In this document: positions 1-4,684 of the stretch, piece after piece
Numbering within the stretch: position 1 is the stretch's first letter
Layout of the letters: the number at the start of each line of letters is the position of its first letter
Origin: Treponema sp.
Lineage (GTDB): Bacteria; Spirochaetota; Spirochaetia; Treponematales; Breznakiellaceae
Reading direction: 5' to 3'
Length of the DNA: 6,675 bases
Assembly: GCA_031267115.1 (NCBI GenBank)
Contig: JAIRZS010000374.1
Location: 1 to 6,675, forward strand
Notes under the pieces: generated by a model
Databases searched by the model: none
Told to the model about the DNA's origin: nothing
Seen by the model: only the letters and a program-made list of their open reading frames with translations
Position numbers and translations under genes: made by a program

Positions 1-107
1 ACTGGATGACCGAAAACGCCTTTAAGGTTTCCGGGGCGGCCATCGAACACCACCCGGTAAAATTCAGCAGGGAAGAAATAAAGGATATTTACCGGGAAGC
101 GCTGTAA
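1..107 (+). CDS. C-terminal end of a probable iron-containing alcohol dehydrogenase (5' truncated)
   Basis: The frame starting at base 3 is open from the window edge to a TAA at 105-107 and gives 34 residues: WMTENAFKVSGAAIEHHPVK, then FSREEIKDIYREAL. The ending resembles group III iron-dependent alcohol dehydrogenases (PF00465), which commonly close with a helix carrying Asn-Ala, a short Pro-containing loop and a final (E/D)(D/E)(I/V)xxIYxxA(L/F) helix. Those enzymes reduce aldehydes with NAD(P)H in fermentation. The catalytic metal-binding His/Asp residues would lie outside the window, so the call rests only on this weak C-terminal resemblance. A weak hairpin with a T-run follows 16 bases after the stop. 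The gene converges on the helix-turn-helix gene at 504-962. Any protein ending in a similar helix could be an alternative. Confidence 0.42.
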   Translation, partial: WMTENAFKVSGAAIEHHPVKFSREEIKDIYREAL

Positions 108-122
108 AGAACAGGGAGCCTG

Positions 123-146
123 AAAACCGCGCCACAGCCGCGTTTT
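123..146 (+). terminator. Weak intrinsic terminator after the dehydrogenase fragment
   Basis: AAAA, a bulged C, then CGCG (123-131) pairs with CGCGTTTT (139-146) across the 7-base loop 132-138. The arm ends in four Ts. It begins 16 bases after the stop at 107, the right place to end the plus-strand transcript. The stem is short and the T-run is only four, so this is tentative. Confidence 0.4.
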
Positions 147-293
147 CCCGCAGACAGCAGGAACAAAAAAAGATGATCATTCGACTCCCTTTCCTGCGTA
201 TTCGCGTTCATCCCGCCGGAAAGGAATATTTGCGTCTTTTAAACCCTAGCGGATTAATTATACAAAAAAGCACCTTTTGGAATTTTACCGCAA

Positions 294-358
294 AGTCGAA
301 TAAGTCAAAGAAGGAAAGAAGCACCGCTTCATACTCCGCTTAGTGTACTTATTCGACT
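294..358. repeat. 12-bp inverted repeat built on the ATTCGACT octamer
   Basis: AGTCGAATAAGT (294-305) is the exact reverse complement of ACTTATTCGACT (347-358), with a 41-base spacer. The core octamer also occurs directly at 179-186 and 370-377, and the copy at 370 could pair with the left arm instead. It could be a protein-binding site, alternative RNA stems or the ends of a small degenerate element; the sequence does not decide. Confidence 0.6.
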
Positions 359-451
359 GCGAACCTTCGATTCGACTTCGTGGTTATTTCTTCCCTAACT
401 TTCTGTAATTCTTCATATTAGTGATTTTAGTCCAATCACTCCGTTAGCCCC

Positions 452-496
452 AAAAAAGGCATCCAATGAGGCAAAACAGCCCTGGATGCCTTTTTT
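452..496. terminator. Strong bidirectional intrinsic terminator
   Basis: AAAAAAGGCATCCA (452-465) is the perfect reverse complement of TGGATGCCTTTTTT (483-496), with a 17-base loop. Both strands give a hairpin flanked by an A-run and a T-run, so it can stop transcripts from either side. It starts 7 bases past the stop of the minus-strand HTH gene, which is its most likely client, and it also shields that gene from plus-strand read-through. Confidence 0.85.
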
Positions 497-503
497 TCAG
501 GAA

Positions 504-962
504 TTACTGAGCCGGCGCCGGTTTGGGGGCTGCCGGTTTGGCCGCTTTTGGGGCCTTCGGCGCTTTCGGTTTTGCGGGGGCTTTCTTGGCAGCCGGTTTT
601 GCGCCTTTTTTCGCGGGCGCGGCCGGTTTTGCGCCTTTTTTCGCGGGCACGGCCGGTTTTTTGGCAGCCGGGGCGGGCGCTTTTACTTTGCTGATAGTTT
701 TAATAACATCAGAAAGTTTCGGATCCCTTTCAGCTTCGGCCAAATCATAGGCCGACTGAATGTCGAGCCAGTATTGTGCCGTAGTACCGAAATACTTGGC
801 AAGCCGCAGGGCGATGGAAACAGAAATTTTCGCTTTTTCGATCGTAATCTGCCTGACTGCGGATTGGCTTAATTTGATATCCCTGGCCAATGCGGTGGGA
901 TTCAACTCGTACTTGTCCAGCAAAGATTTGAGGACAGCTCCAGGACTTTGGGCTTTAGGCAT
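504..962 (-). CDS. HigA/VapI-type HTH protein with a Lys/Ala/Pro-rich histone-H1-like tail
   Basis: The product has 152 residues in two parts. Residues 1-90 match the HigA-type antitoxin family: an N-terminal SPGAVLKSLL segment (6-15), an XRE-like helix-turn-helix around 22-45, the ALRLAKYFGT helix (51-60), and the WLDIQSAYDLAEAE signature (65-78). Such proteins bind DNA, usually as repressors of their own toxin-antitoxin operon. Residues 93-152 are almost only Ala, Lys and Pro with a few Gly/Val and a final Gln: 17 Lys and no acidic residue. The tail includes two tandem PAKKGAKPAA units and resembles histone H1 or Hc1-like tails that bind DNA by charge. Typical HigA proteins are about 90-110 residues, so the tail is an addition. 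No toxin frame lies on either side, so it is more likely an orphan regulator or nucleoid-associated protein than a working addiction module. The ATG at 962 has a good AAGGAG and a promoter upstream; a terminator follows the stop. Confidence 0.85.
   Translation of the reverse strand: MPKAQSPGAVLKSLLDKYELNPTALARDIKLSQSAVRQITIEKAKISVSIALRLAKYFGTTAQYWLDIQSAYDLAEAERDPKLSDVIKTISKVKAPAPAAKKPAVPAKKGAKPAAPAKKGAKPAAKKAPAKPKAPKAPKAAKPAAPKPAPAQ
592..651. repeat. 30-bp tandem repeat inside the HTH protein tail
   Basis: Two 30-base units (592-621 and 622-651) differ at one position and encode PAKKGAKPAA twice in the minus-strand gene. A partial third copy begins at 652. Such in-frame repeats tend to change number by slippage or recombination, so tail length may vary between strains. 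Confidence 0.85.
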
Positions 963-967
963 AAATG

Positions 968-973
968 CTCCTT
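968..973 (-). promoter_or_regulatory. Ribosome binding site of the HTH gene
   Basis: The minus strand reads AAGGAG five bases before the ATG at 962. This is a near-ideal Shine-Dalgarno sequence and fixes the start of the HTH gene. Confidence 0.8.
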
Positions 974-990
974 GAATTAAAGTTAATATA

Positions 991-1019
991 AATATATCAA
1001 AAAAAATAATTTATGTCCA
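991..1019 (-). promoter_or_regulatory. Probable sigma-70 promoter of the HTH gene
   Basis: On the minus strand, TGGACA (complement of 1014-1019; one mismatch to TTGACA) is followed after exactly 17 bases by TATATT (complement of 991-996; one mismatch to TATAAT). The spacer is a run of T and A. The predicted transcript would start near 984 and have a leader of about 20 bases carrying the ribosome binding site. The region is very A+T-rich, so chance matches are possible. Confidence 0.6.
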
Positions 1020-1078
1020 GAGGATTTGCAAAAATAAATCAAAAAACTTCATAATTTAAATTAAAATCTTAGTAACTA

Positions 1079-1117
1079 GAGCTTGTTCCAAAACCCGGTT
1101 GGTTTTGTACCAAGCTC
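1079..1117. repeat. Interrupted hairpin of a possible dispersed palindromic repeat
   Basis: GAGCTTG (1079-1085) pairs with CAAGCTC (1111-1117). After a 3x3 internal loop, CAAAACC (1089-1095) pairs with GGTTTTG (1101-1107) around a 5-base loop. No T-run follows, so it is not a standard terminator. TTCCAAAACC recurs at 1307-1316 and GCTTGTTC at 1143-1150, which suggests decayed copies of a repeat family. Confidence 0.6.
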
Positions 1118-1157
1118 AATCATAGCGTAATTTCAAAACTTTGCTTGTTCTCTAATG

Positions 1158-1266
1158 CTTTAACAAAGGGGGGCAGGGAAGCCGCTCCCGCCTAGTCGCG
1201 GCGTTAAAGGTCTTTTCGCTCCCAATCGGCCCCTTCCGGGCTAAAAGCCCCTTCATTCCGCCGATT
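1158..1266. other. Chain of nested inverted repeats; possible structured element
   Basis: CTTTAAC (1158-1164) is the reverse complement of GTTAAAG (1203-1209). Inside it GCCGC (1181-1185) pairs with GCGGC (1198-1202). Right after, AATCGGC (1224-1230) pairs with GCCGATT (1260-1266), enclosing GGGCT-AAA-AGCCC (1238-1250). The frames through it are broken by stops on the strands checked. It may be a structured non-coding RNA, the end of a decayed mobile element, or chance pairing in G+C-rich DNA. No known RNA family was recognised. Confidence 0.35.
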
Positions 1267-1521
1267 TTCGTTATTCCCGCTGACGATTGAATAATTACAA
1301 ATGCAATTCCAAAACCTGTTTAGTACAGATCAATTGATCGCGGTAAAAGCTCTTCTGTGCCAACGGTTTCTCCCATAACAGGGAAAAACTATTTCGCTAC
1401 GAATTAAGGCGGTTTTTCTGAATAATCTCCATATTTTATTGATAAACTAATAAAAAAGATATTATTATTGGACAAATATGCATATTCTACAGATTAGCGA
1501 ATGATATTTTTCCTTTTTTAG

Positions 1522-1752
1522 GCAGTATCCTCAAGGTTTTTCCCTGTACGCCCCCGCCCTTGTCCGGTCCGGCGGTTCCCGCAAACAGTGTTTGACGGGA
1601 TCATTACGTTGCCGGAACCATGCCCCGGACATTTCTTAACGGCATTCCAGTTATTCGAAGGGGGCCAATGCCCGGGAATCCGCCTGCATGAGGGGTCTCC
1701 GGGGCGGTTCATCAAGGCGGTTCTTAAAACAGCCGGATTTAACCCGCGCTGA
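1522..1752 (+). pseudogene. Possible 3' remnant of a plus-strand gene
   Basis: After a TAG at 1519-1521 this frame stays open for 76 codons to a TGA at 1750-1752, eight bases from the convergent mocA stop. By hand count G+C is highest at codon position 3, lower at 1 and lowest at 2, the pattern of real genes in G+C-rich genomes. It has no ATG; GTG at 1588 is the nearest alternative and has no ribosome binding site. The product ends FIKAVLKTAGFNPR and I do not recognise it. It could be a decayed gene, or an antisense shadow of the minus-strand 65-codon frame over the same bases. Confidence 0.22.
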
Positions 1753-1759
1753 ACGGAAT

Positions 1760-2401
1760 TTAGCCTATAATTCCGCCCATTTTACGGTAATCTTCCGGGG
1801 TGTCAAGGTCCTGCAATATTCCCCGGTCATCCACTTCCAGCGTACATTTGGGACCGCCGTATGCTTCAATGGCGCCCTTTAAGCCGCCCGGATTTTTATG
1901 GCGGATTAATTCTTTCGCCGCCGCCGGCAACATTATCGCCGGATGGCCCGGCCTCCCCCGGTAAACGGGGATAACAATGTGTTCTTCCCCCCGCCGCAGA
2001 CGTTCCGCCAAAAGACGGGCCGTGTCCGCGCTGAAAAACGGCATATCGGCAGGGGTAAAAAAGACGCCGTCAGCCCGCCCGGCCATAAACTCAAGGCCCA
2101 GGACGGCGGAACAAAACATATCGGTGGCGGCGTAATCGGCGTTGTGGACAAAACTGAGATTATTGTACGCCCCAAGCGCCTTTTCGAGAAGGCCGGCGTC
2201 GCGGCCCGTAACCACGACAATATCCTCCGCCCCGCCCCCCCGCAGCGCGCCGATAACCCGCCCGATAACGGTGCCGCCCTCCAGCGGCAGAAGCGGCTTA
2301 AAGGCGCCCATCCTGCTGGAAAGCCCGGCCGCCGCAATTACCGCGCCGAATTTCACCGGTTTAGGGCCGGCCCGCCGCCGGAACAGCGTTTGGAGCGGCA
2401 T
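1760..2401 (-). CDS. mocA: MocA-like molybdenum cofactor nucleotidyltransferase
   Basis: This is a small GT-A-fold nucleotidyltransferase of the MobA/MocA type, expected to add CMP (or GMP) to molybdopterin in the cytoplasm. MocA makes the cytosine dinucleotide form used by xanthine-dehydrogenase-family enzymes. Numbered from an internal GTG at 2356, it shows AAGLSSRMG (9-17) with a following Lys in FKPLLPL (nucleotide and phosphate binding), TPADMPF (101-107; metal-binding Asp), GRPGHPAI (134-141), and DDRGIL-DLDTPEDY (176-190). The GTG start gives 198 residues and matches the family N terminus. The ATG at 2401 adds 15 basic residues but is favoured by the G+C-rich third positions of this frame between 2361 and 2401. 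Neither has a clear ribosome binding site. From 2401 the gene overlaps the xdhC end by 41 bases, implying translational coupling. GTG 2458 is a third, less likely start. No terminator is evident downstream. Confidence 0.85.
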   Translation of the reverse strand: MPLQTLFRRRAGPKPVKFGAVIAAAGLSSRMGAFKPLLPLEGGTVIGRVIGALRGGGAEDIVVVTGRDAGLLEKALGAYNNLSFVHNADYAATDMFCSAVLGLEFMAGRADGVFFTPADMPFFSADTARLLAERLRRGEEHIVIPVYRGRPGHPAIMLPAAAKELIRHKNPGGLKGAIEAYGGPKCTLEVDDRGILQDLDTPEDYRKMGGIIG

Positions 2402-3461
2402 TTTGGGCAGTGTCCGGGTTACCCGGCAGCGCCAGGGCCGCCGCCCTTCTTTCCGCACGGCGCAGAATCATCTCTCCCGCGATACTTACGGCAATTTCTT
2501 CCGGCGTCTCGGATTTTATCTTAAGGCCGATAGGCGAATTTATCCTGTTTAGTATTTCTTCGCTTACCCCTTCTTCCGCAAGCTGCCGTTTTAGCGCGGC
2601 GGCCTTGGTCGCGCTGCCTATAACGCCGATATACGCGCAATTCCTGCCGATTATCTGCCGCAGAACGGCAAGATCATAGGCGTGGGTCATAATCACAATA
2701 TAATCCCTGGAACCGACCGTTATTTTTTCCCCAACATGATCATAATCGCCGGTAATCAGATCAAAAGCGCCGGGAAAAAGCTCCCTGCTTACAAATTCTT
2801 CCCGGTTATCAAAGACAGCGCAGCGGAAACCGACGCTTTCCAGCACCGGCTCCAGCGCCTGGGCCACATGCCCCCCGCCGAAGATAAAAACCCTGCCCGC
2901 GAATTTAACCGGCTCGCCGTAAATGCGCCGCCCTCCCTTTTTAACCAGCACCTCCCTGTTTCTCGCAAGGTCCCGAATATCATCCTCATCAAGCTTCATT
3001 CCGGCGGGAAAAAGCGAACCGCCCGAGTAAAGGGCCATAGTCCAGTCGGTAGGCGAGGTCAAATCGATAAAGAGCCAGAGGTCCTCGTCTTTTTCAAGGC
3101 GGGCCAGAGCTTCCCCAATAAGCGAGGCGGTTTTTCCGTCCCCCCCTTTCACAAACTGGAAAAAAACATCCACATTGCCGCCGCACATCATACCCAGCTC
3201 TTCCTCGTCATTGCGGTAAAGCCGGTAAGTCTTGCGCCTGGACTGCCGCTGTTCCAGAAGCCCCTGGGCAAGCTGAATGGACCGGTACTCCAGAGTCCCG
3301 CCGCCTATAGTCCCCGTAACCCTGCCGTTTTTATCAACCAGTATATGAGCGCCCGCGCTCCTCGGGCTTGATCCCGTTTCAGCCACAATCGTCGCCAATA
3401 CCGTGTCCTCGCCTGAATTTATTTTTTCAAGCATTGCCCCATACAGATCTTTGATTTGCAT
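2361..3461 (-). CDS. xdhC: XdhC/CoxI-family molybdenum hydroxylase maturation protein
   Basis: XdhC proteins bind molybdenum cofactor, help its sulfuration, and insert it into xanthine-dehydrogenase-type enzymes. Numbered from the ATG at 3500, the CoxI-type N domain shows TIVAETGSSPRSAGAHILV (37-55), TIGGGTLEYR (64-73) and MMCGGNVDVFF (104-114), with the conserved Cys before Gly-Gly. The C-terminal Rossmann-like XdhC domain shows VFIFGGGHVAQALEPV (204-219), MTHAYDLAVL (271-280), YIGVIGSATK (290-299) and SPIGLKI-SETPEEIAVSI (322-340). The start is set at the inner ATG (3461; MQIKDLYGAML), where family members usually begin; the outer ATG at 3500 adds 13 residues. Ribosome binding sites are weak at both. 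The last roughly 30 residues, after the conserved RRAERR, are an Ala/Pro/Asn-rich extension that overlaps mocA. No hydroxylase subunit is in the window, so the client enzyme must be encoded elsewhere. Confidence 0.9.
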   Translation of the reverse strand: MQIKDLYGAMLEKINSGEDTVLATIVAETGSSPRSAGAHILVDKNGRVTGTIGGGTLEYRSIQLAQGLLEQRQSRRKTYRLYRNDEEELGMMCGGNVDVFFQFVKGGDGKTASLIGEALARLEKDEDLWLFIDLTSPTDWTMALYSGGSLFPAGMKLDEDDIRDLARNREVLVKKGGRRIYGEPVKFAGRVFIFGGGHVAQALEPVLESVGFRCAVFDNREEFVSRELFPGAFDLITGDYDHVGEKITVGSRDYIVIMTHAYDLAVLRQIIGRNCAYIGVIGSATKAAALKRQLAEEGVSEEILNRINSPIGLKIKSETPEEIAVSIAGEMILRRAERRAAALALPGNPDTAQNAAPNAVPAAGRP

Positions 3462-3518
3462 TTTTCCATTTTGCCACAGAATTCCCGAAAATTCCACCAT
3501 TTTTTTCTTTGCAGGACA

Positions 3519-3569
3519 TCTTTTTTAACAGAGTGTCTTTTCTAATGGAATATCTTTTCTATATTATGG
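3519..3569 (-). promoter_or_regulatory. Three 17-base spaced direct repeats upstream of xdhC; possible operator
   Basis: Read on the minus strand the three units are CCATAATATAGAAAAGA, TATTCCATTAGAAAAGA and CACTCTGTTAAAAAAGA. They share a core close to TTAGAAAAGA, repeat with an exact 17-base period, and end 19 bases before the outer xdhC ATG. Regular spacing suggests a repeated protein-binding site, though A+T-rich DNA makes chance similarity easy. Confidence 0.4.
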
Positions 3570-3625
3570 GATGGTATGGAATTATGGAACAGTAATTTCA
3601 TATTTTAATTCGGAATTTGGGCGCA

Positions 3626-3662
3626 TCCTCCCGCATAGAACCTCTGGTTCTATGCGGGAGGA
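3626..3662. repeat. Perfect 17-bp inverted repeat with a 3-base loop
   Basis: TCCTCCCGCATAGAACC (3626-3642) is the exact reverse complement of 3646-3662, leaving only TCT as the loop. No T-run follows on either strand, so it is not a standard terminator. It could be a dispersed palindrome, an mRNA-stabilising or processing hairpin, or a cruciform site. Confidence 0.85.
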
Positions 3663-3670
3663 CCGGGCTA

Positions 3671-3794
3671 TACGCTCCAACAAAAACGCGCAAGCGTAGA
3701 GTTTGGGGCTTTGCCCCAAACTCCGAAAACAAAAATGCGTAAGCGTTTTTGTTCCGCTTCTATCCCTTGCGCGTGCGCGTAAAACGCGCATTCG
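3671..3794. repeat. Cluster of related direct and inverted repeats
   Basis: AACAAAAACGCGCAAGCGT (3679-3697) recurs at 3728-3746 with two C-to-T differences, and a degenerate third copy lies at 3781-3794. Between the first two is a perfect 11-bp hairpin, GAGTTTGGGGC (3699-3709) with GCCCCAAACTC (3713-3723). Further pairs are TACGCT/AGCGTA (3671-3676, 3693-3698) and TGCGCG/CGCGCA (3774-3779, 3785-3790). The first AACAAAAACGC (3679-3689) can also pair with GCGTTTTTGTT (3743-3753). The mixture looks like a tandem or degenerated intergenic repeat element. Confidence 0.75.
3728..3753 (-). terminator. Probable terminator of the fhs-fchA-folD operon
   Basis: On the minus strand AACAAAAACGC and GCATTTTTGTT form an 11-bp stem with one G-T pair and a 4-base loop, and the 3' arm is T-rich. 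It lies 45 bases past the folD stop. The U-rich stretch is inside the stem rather than after it, so termination may be partial. Confidence 0.45.
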
Positions 3795-3797
3795 CAG

Positions 3798-4652
3798 TTA
3801 TGATACAAGCGCCTTCTTCGCGGCTTCTATTACATGCTGGATGGTTATACAGGTAGTAACCGTTCCCACGCCGCCGGGGACCGGGGTAATAGCTTTGACA
3901 ACAGGCTCCGCTTCGGCAAACTTTACGTCCCCGCAGAGGCTCCCGCCTTCCTTTACATGGATACCCACATCAATTACCGTCTGGCCTTCGCGGAAGTATT
4001 CGCCGGTTATGGCCTCGGCCTTTCCGGCGGCAACAATGACAATTTCCCCTTCCCTTACCACAGAGGGCAAATCTTTGGTTTTGGTGTGGCAGATAGTAAC
4101 CGTGGCGTTTTTGTGCATAAGCATCATCGCCACAGGCCGCCCGATTACCAGGCTGCGGCCCACAACGGTAACCCGCCTGCCCGCCAAATCTATGCCGTAA
4201 TGGGCAAGGATCGCCATGCAGGCCTCGGCGGTACAGGGCGGGAAGCCCAGGCTGATGTTCGCGAATACCCCGGCCAGCGATCCGTCGGTAATGCCGTCTA
4301 TGTCTTTTTCAGGCAGCAGGGCCGCGCGGACCGCGTTGTCGTCAATGTGCCGGGGCAGCGGCCGGAAGAGGAGTACCCCGTGAACGTTCCTGTCGGCGTT
4401 CGCCTCGTGAATGACACCGAGAAGCTTCTCCTGGGATGCGTCCGCGGGCAGCAGGTATTGTTTTACGGCAACGCCGACGGATTCACAGCGCTTTTTCGCG
4501 CCTCTTTCGTAGGAAATATCATCGTCCCTTTCGCCAAGCCGGATTATTCCCAGGGCAGGGACAACGCCCCCGGCCTTGAGATCTTCAACGTCCTTCTTCA
4601 TGGTATTTGCCAGGGCTTCGGCTACTTCTTTCCCCTTTAATATCTGTGCCAT
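3798..4652 (-). CDS. folD: FolD-family methylene-THF dehydrogenase with altered cyclohydrolase site
   Basis: The 284-residue protein has the normal FolD length and layout: a catalytic N domain (1-140) and an NAD(P)-binding Rossmann domain (141-270). Conserved blocks are PEKDIDGIT (114-122), VTVVGRSLVIGRPVAMML (161-178), VIVAAGKA (205-212), VIDVGI (226-231) and ITPVPGGVGTVTT (255-267). FolD oxidises 5,10-methylene-THF and usually also hydrolyses methenyl-THF to 10-formyl-THF. Aligned without gaps to E. coli FolD from memory, Tyr50 is kept (Y48) and Asp121 is kept (D119), but catalytic Lys54 is Ala52 and Gln98 is Phe96. The local motifs are ISYERGAKKRC and GVLLFRPLP. Loss of that Lys is known to abolish cyclohydrolase activity in studied enzymes, so this protein is inferred to be mainly a dehydrogenase, with FchA doing the hydrolysis. 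A similar YERGA form is, as I recall, found in clostridial FolD proteins. It is the last gene of the operon, 57 bases after fchA. Confidence 0.95.
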   Translation of the reverse strand: MAQILKGKEVAEALANTMKKDVEDLKAGGVVPALGIIRLGERDDDISYERGAKKRCESVGVAVKQYLLPADASQEKLLGVIHEANADRNVHGVLLFRPLPRHIDDNAVRAALLPEKDIDGITDGSLAGVFANISLGFPPCTAEACMAILAHYGIDLAGRRVTVVGRSLVIGRPVAMMLMHKNATVTICHTKTKDLPSVVREGEIVIVAAGKAEAITGEYFREGQTVIDVGIHVKEGGSLCGDVKFAEAEPVVKAITPVPGGVGTVTTCITIQHVIEAAKKALVS

Positions 4653-4657
4653 TACGG

Positions 4658-4664
4658 CCTCCTT
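4658..4664 (-). promoter_or_regulatory. Strong ribosome binding site of folD
   Basis: The minus strand reads AAGGAGG five bases before the folD ATG at 4652, a full Shine-Dalgarno match. folD can therefore be translated well on its own, unlike fchA, whose site overlaps the preceding stop codon. Confidence 0.85.
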
Positions 4665-4684
4665 AATTGGCGGGCTTTGGTCCG

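Larger units (their letters stand above)
108..503. other. Intergenic region between convergent genes, with short repeats
   Basis: This 396-base gap separates the plus-strand dehydrogenase end from the end of the minus-strand HTH gene. It holds the weak terminator at 123-146, a cluster of ATTCGACT octamers (179-186, 351-358, 370-377, and inverted at 294-301) and the strong bidirectional terminator at 452-496. A 56-codon open frame (ATG 173 to TAG 343) exists, but its AGGA is about 10 bases from the ATG and I recognise nothing in the product. I see no RNA gene here. Confidence 0.6.
963..1759. other. Long intergenic region without a convincing intact gene
   Basis: About 800 bases lie between the HTH gene and the end of mocA. 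Bases 963-1080 are A+T-rich and hold the HTH promoter. Bases 1079-1266 hold a chain of inverted repeats. Bases 1270-1520 are A+T-rich with two short perfect palindromes (GATCAATTGATC at 1328-1339, AATATGCATATT at 1475-1486) and no open frame of note. Bases 1522-1752 turn G+C-rich with a coding-like plus-strand frame lacking an ATG. A competing minus-strand frame (TTG 1715 to 1518, 65 codons) has no recognisable product. No toxin gene, tRNA or insertion-sequence end was found. Confidence 0.55.
3462..3797. other. Repeat-rich intergenic region between folD and xdhC
   Basis: This gap holds, from the folD end towards xdhC, a repeat cluster with several hairpins (3671-3794), a perfect 17-bp hairpin (3626-3662), an A+T-rich stretch with recurring ATGGAA, and three 17-base spaced direct repeats (3519-3569). 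The xdhC promoter is probably in 3500-3610, but I could not settle on a well-spaced -35/-10 pair. The open frames crossing the hairpins (for example 3582-3791) are arginine-rich products of the inverted repeats, not genes. Confidence 0.6.

Noticed and set aside
173..343. 56-codon plus-strand open frame (MIIRLPFLRIRV...)
   Set aside because: The AGGA is about 10 bases from the ATG, the product is not recognised, and the frame runs through the ATTCGACT repeats, so it cannot be supported as a gene.
361..385. tRNA T-arm-like TTCGATTC
   Set aside because: No flanking acceptor, D or anticodon stems of a cloverleaf could be assembled around it.
486..872. Phe/Arg/Gly-rich 128-codon plus-strand frame opposite the HTH gene
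   Set aside because: Its composition is the direct antisense of the AAG/GCC/CCG-rich tail and it overlaps the terminator arm; no start signal.
1158..1209. Integron attC-like site (CTTTAAC ... GTTAAAG)
   Set aside because: The outer bases do not fit the RYYYAAC/GTTRRRY core rule, only one site is present, and no integrase or cassette gene is in the window.
1943..2524. 193-codon plus-strand frame opposite mocA/xdhC
   Set aside because: It is the antisense shadow of two well-recognised minus-strand genes and shows no family motifs.
3582..3791. 69-codon minus-strand frame crossing the folD downstream repeats
   Set aside because: It reads through both arms of several hairpins and yields an arginine-rich product without a known family.
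3626..3794. CRISPR array
   Set aside because: The repeats are unequal, overlap hairpin arms, and are not separated by spacers of constant length.
3834..4640. 268-codon plus-strand frame opposite folD
   Set aside because: It mirrors folD, whose minus-strand translation carries all FolD blocks; the plus-strand product has none.
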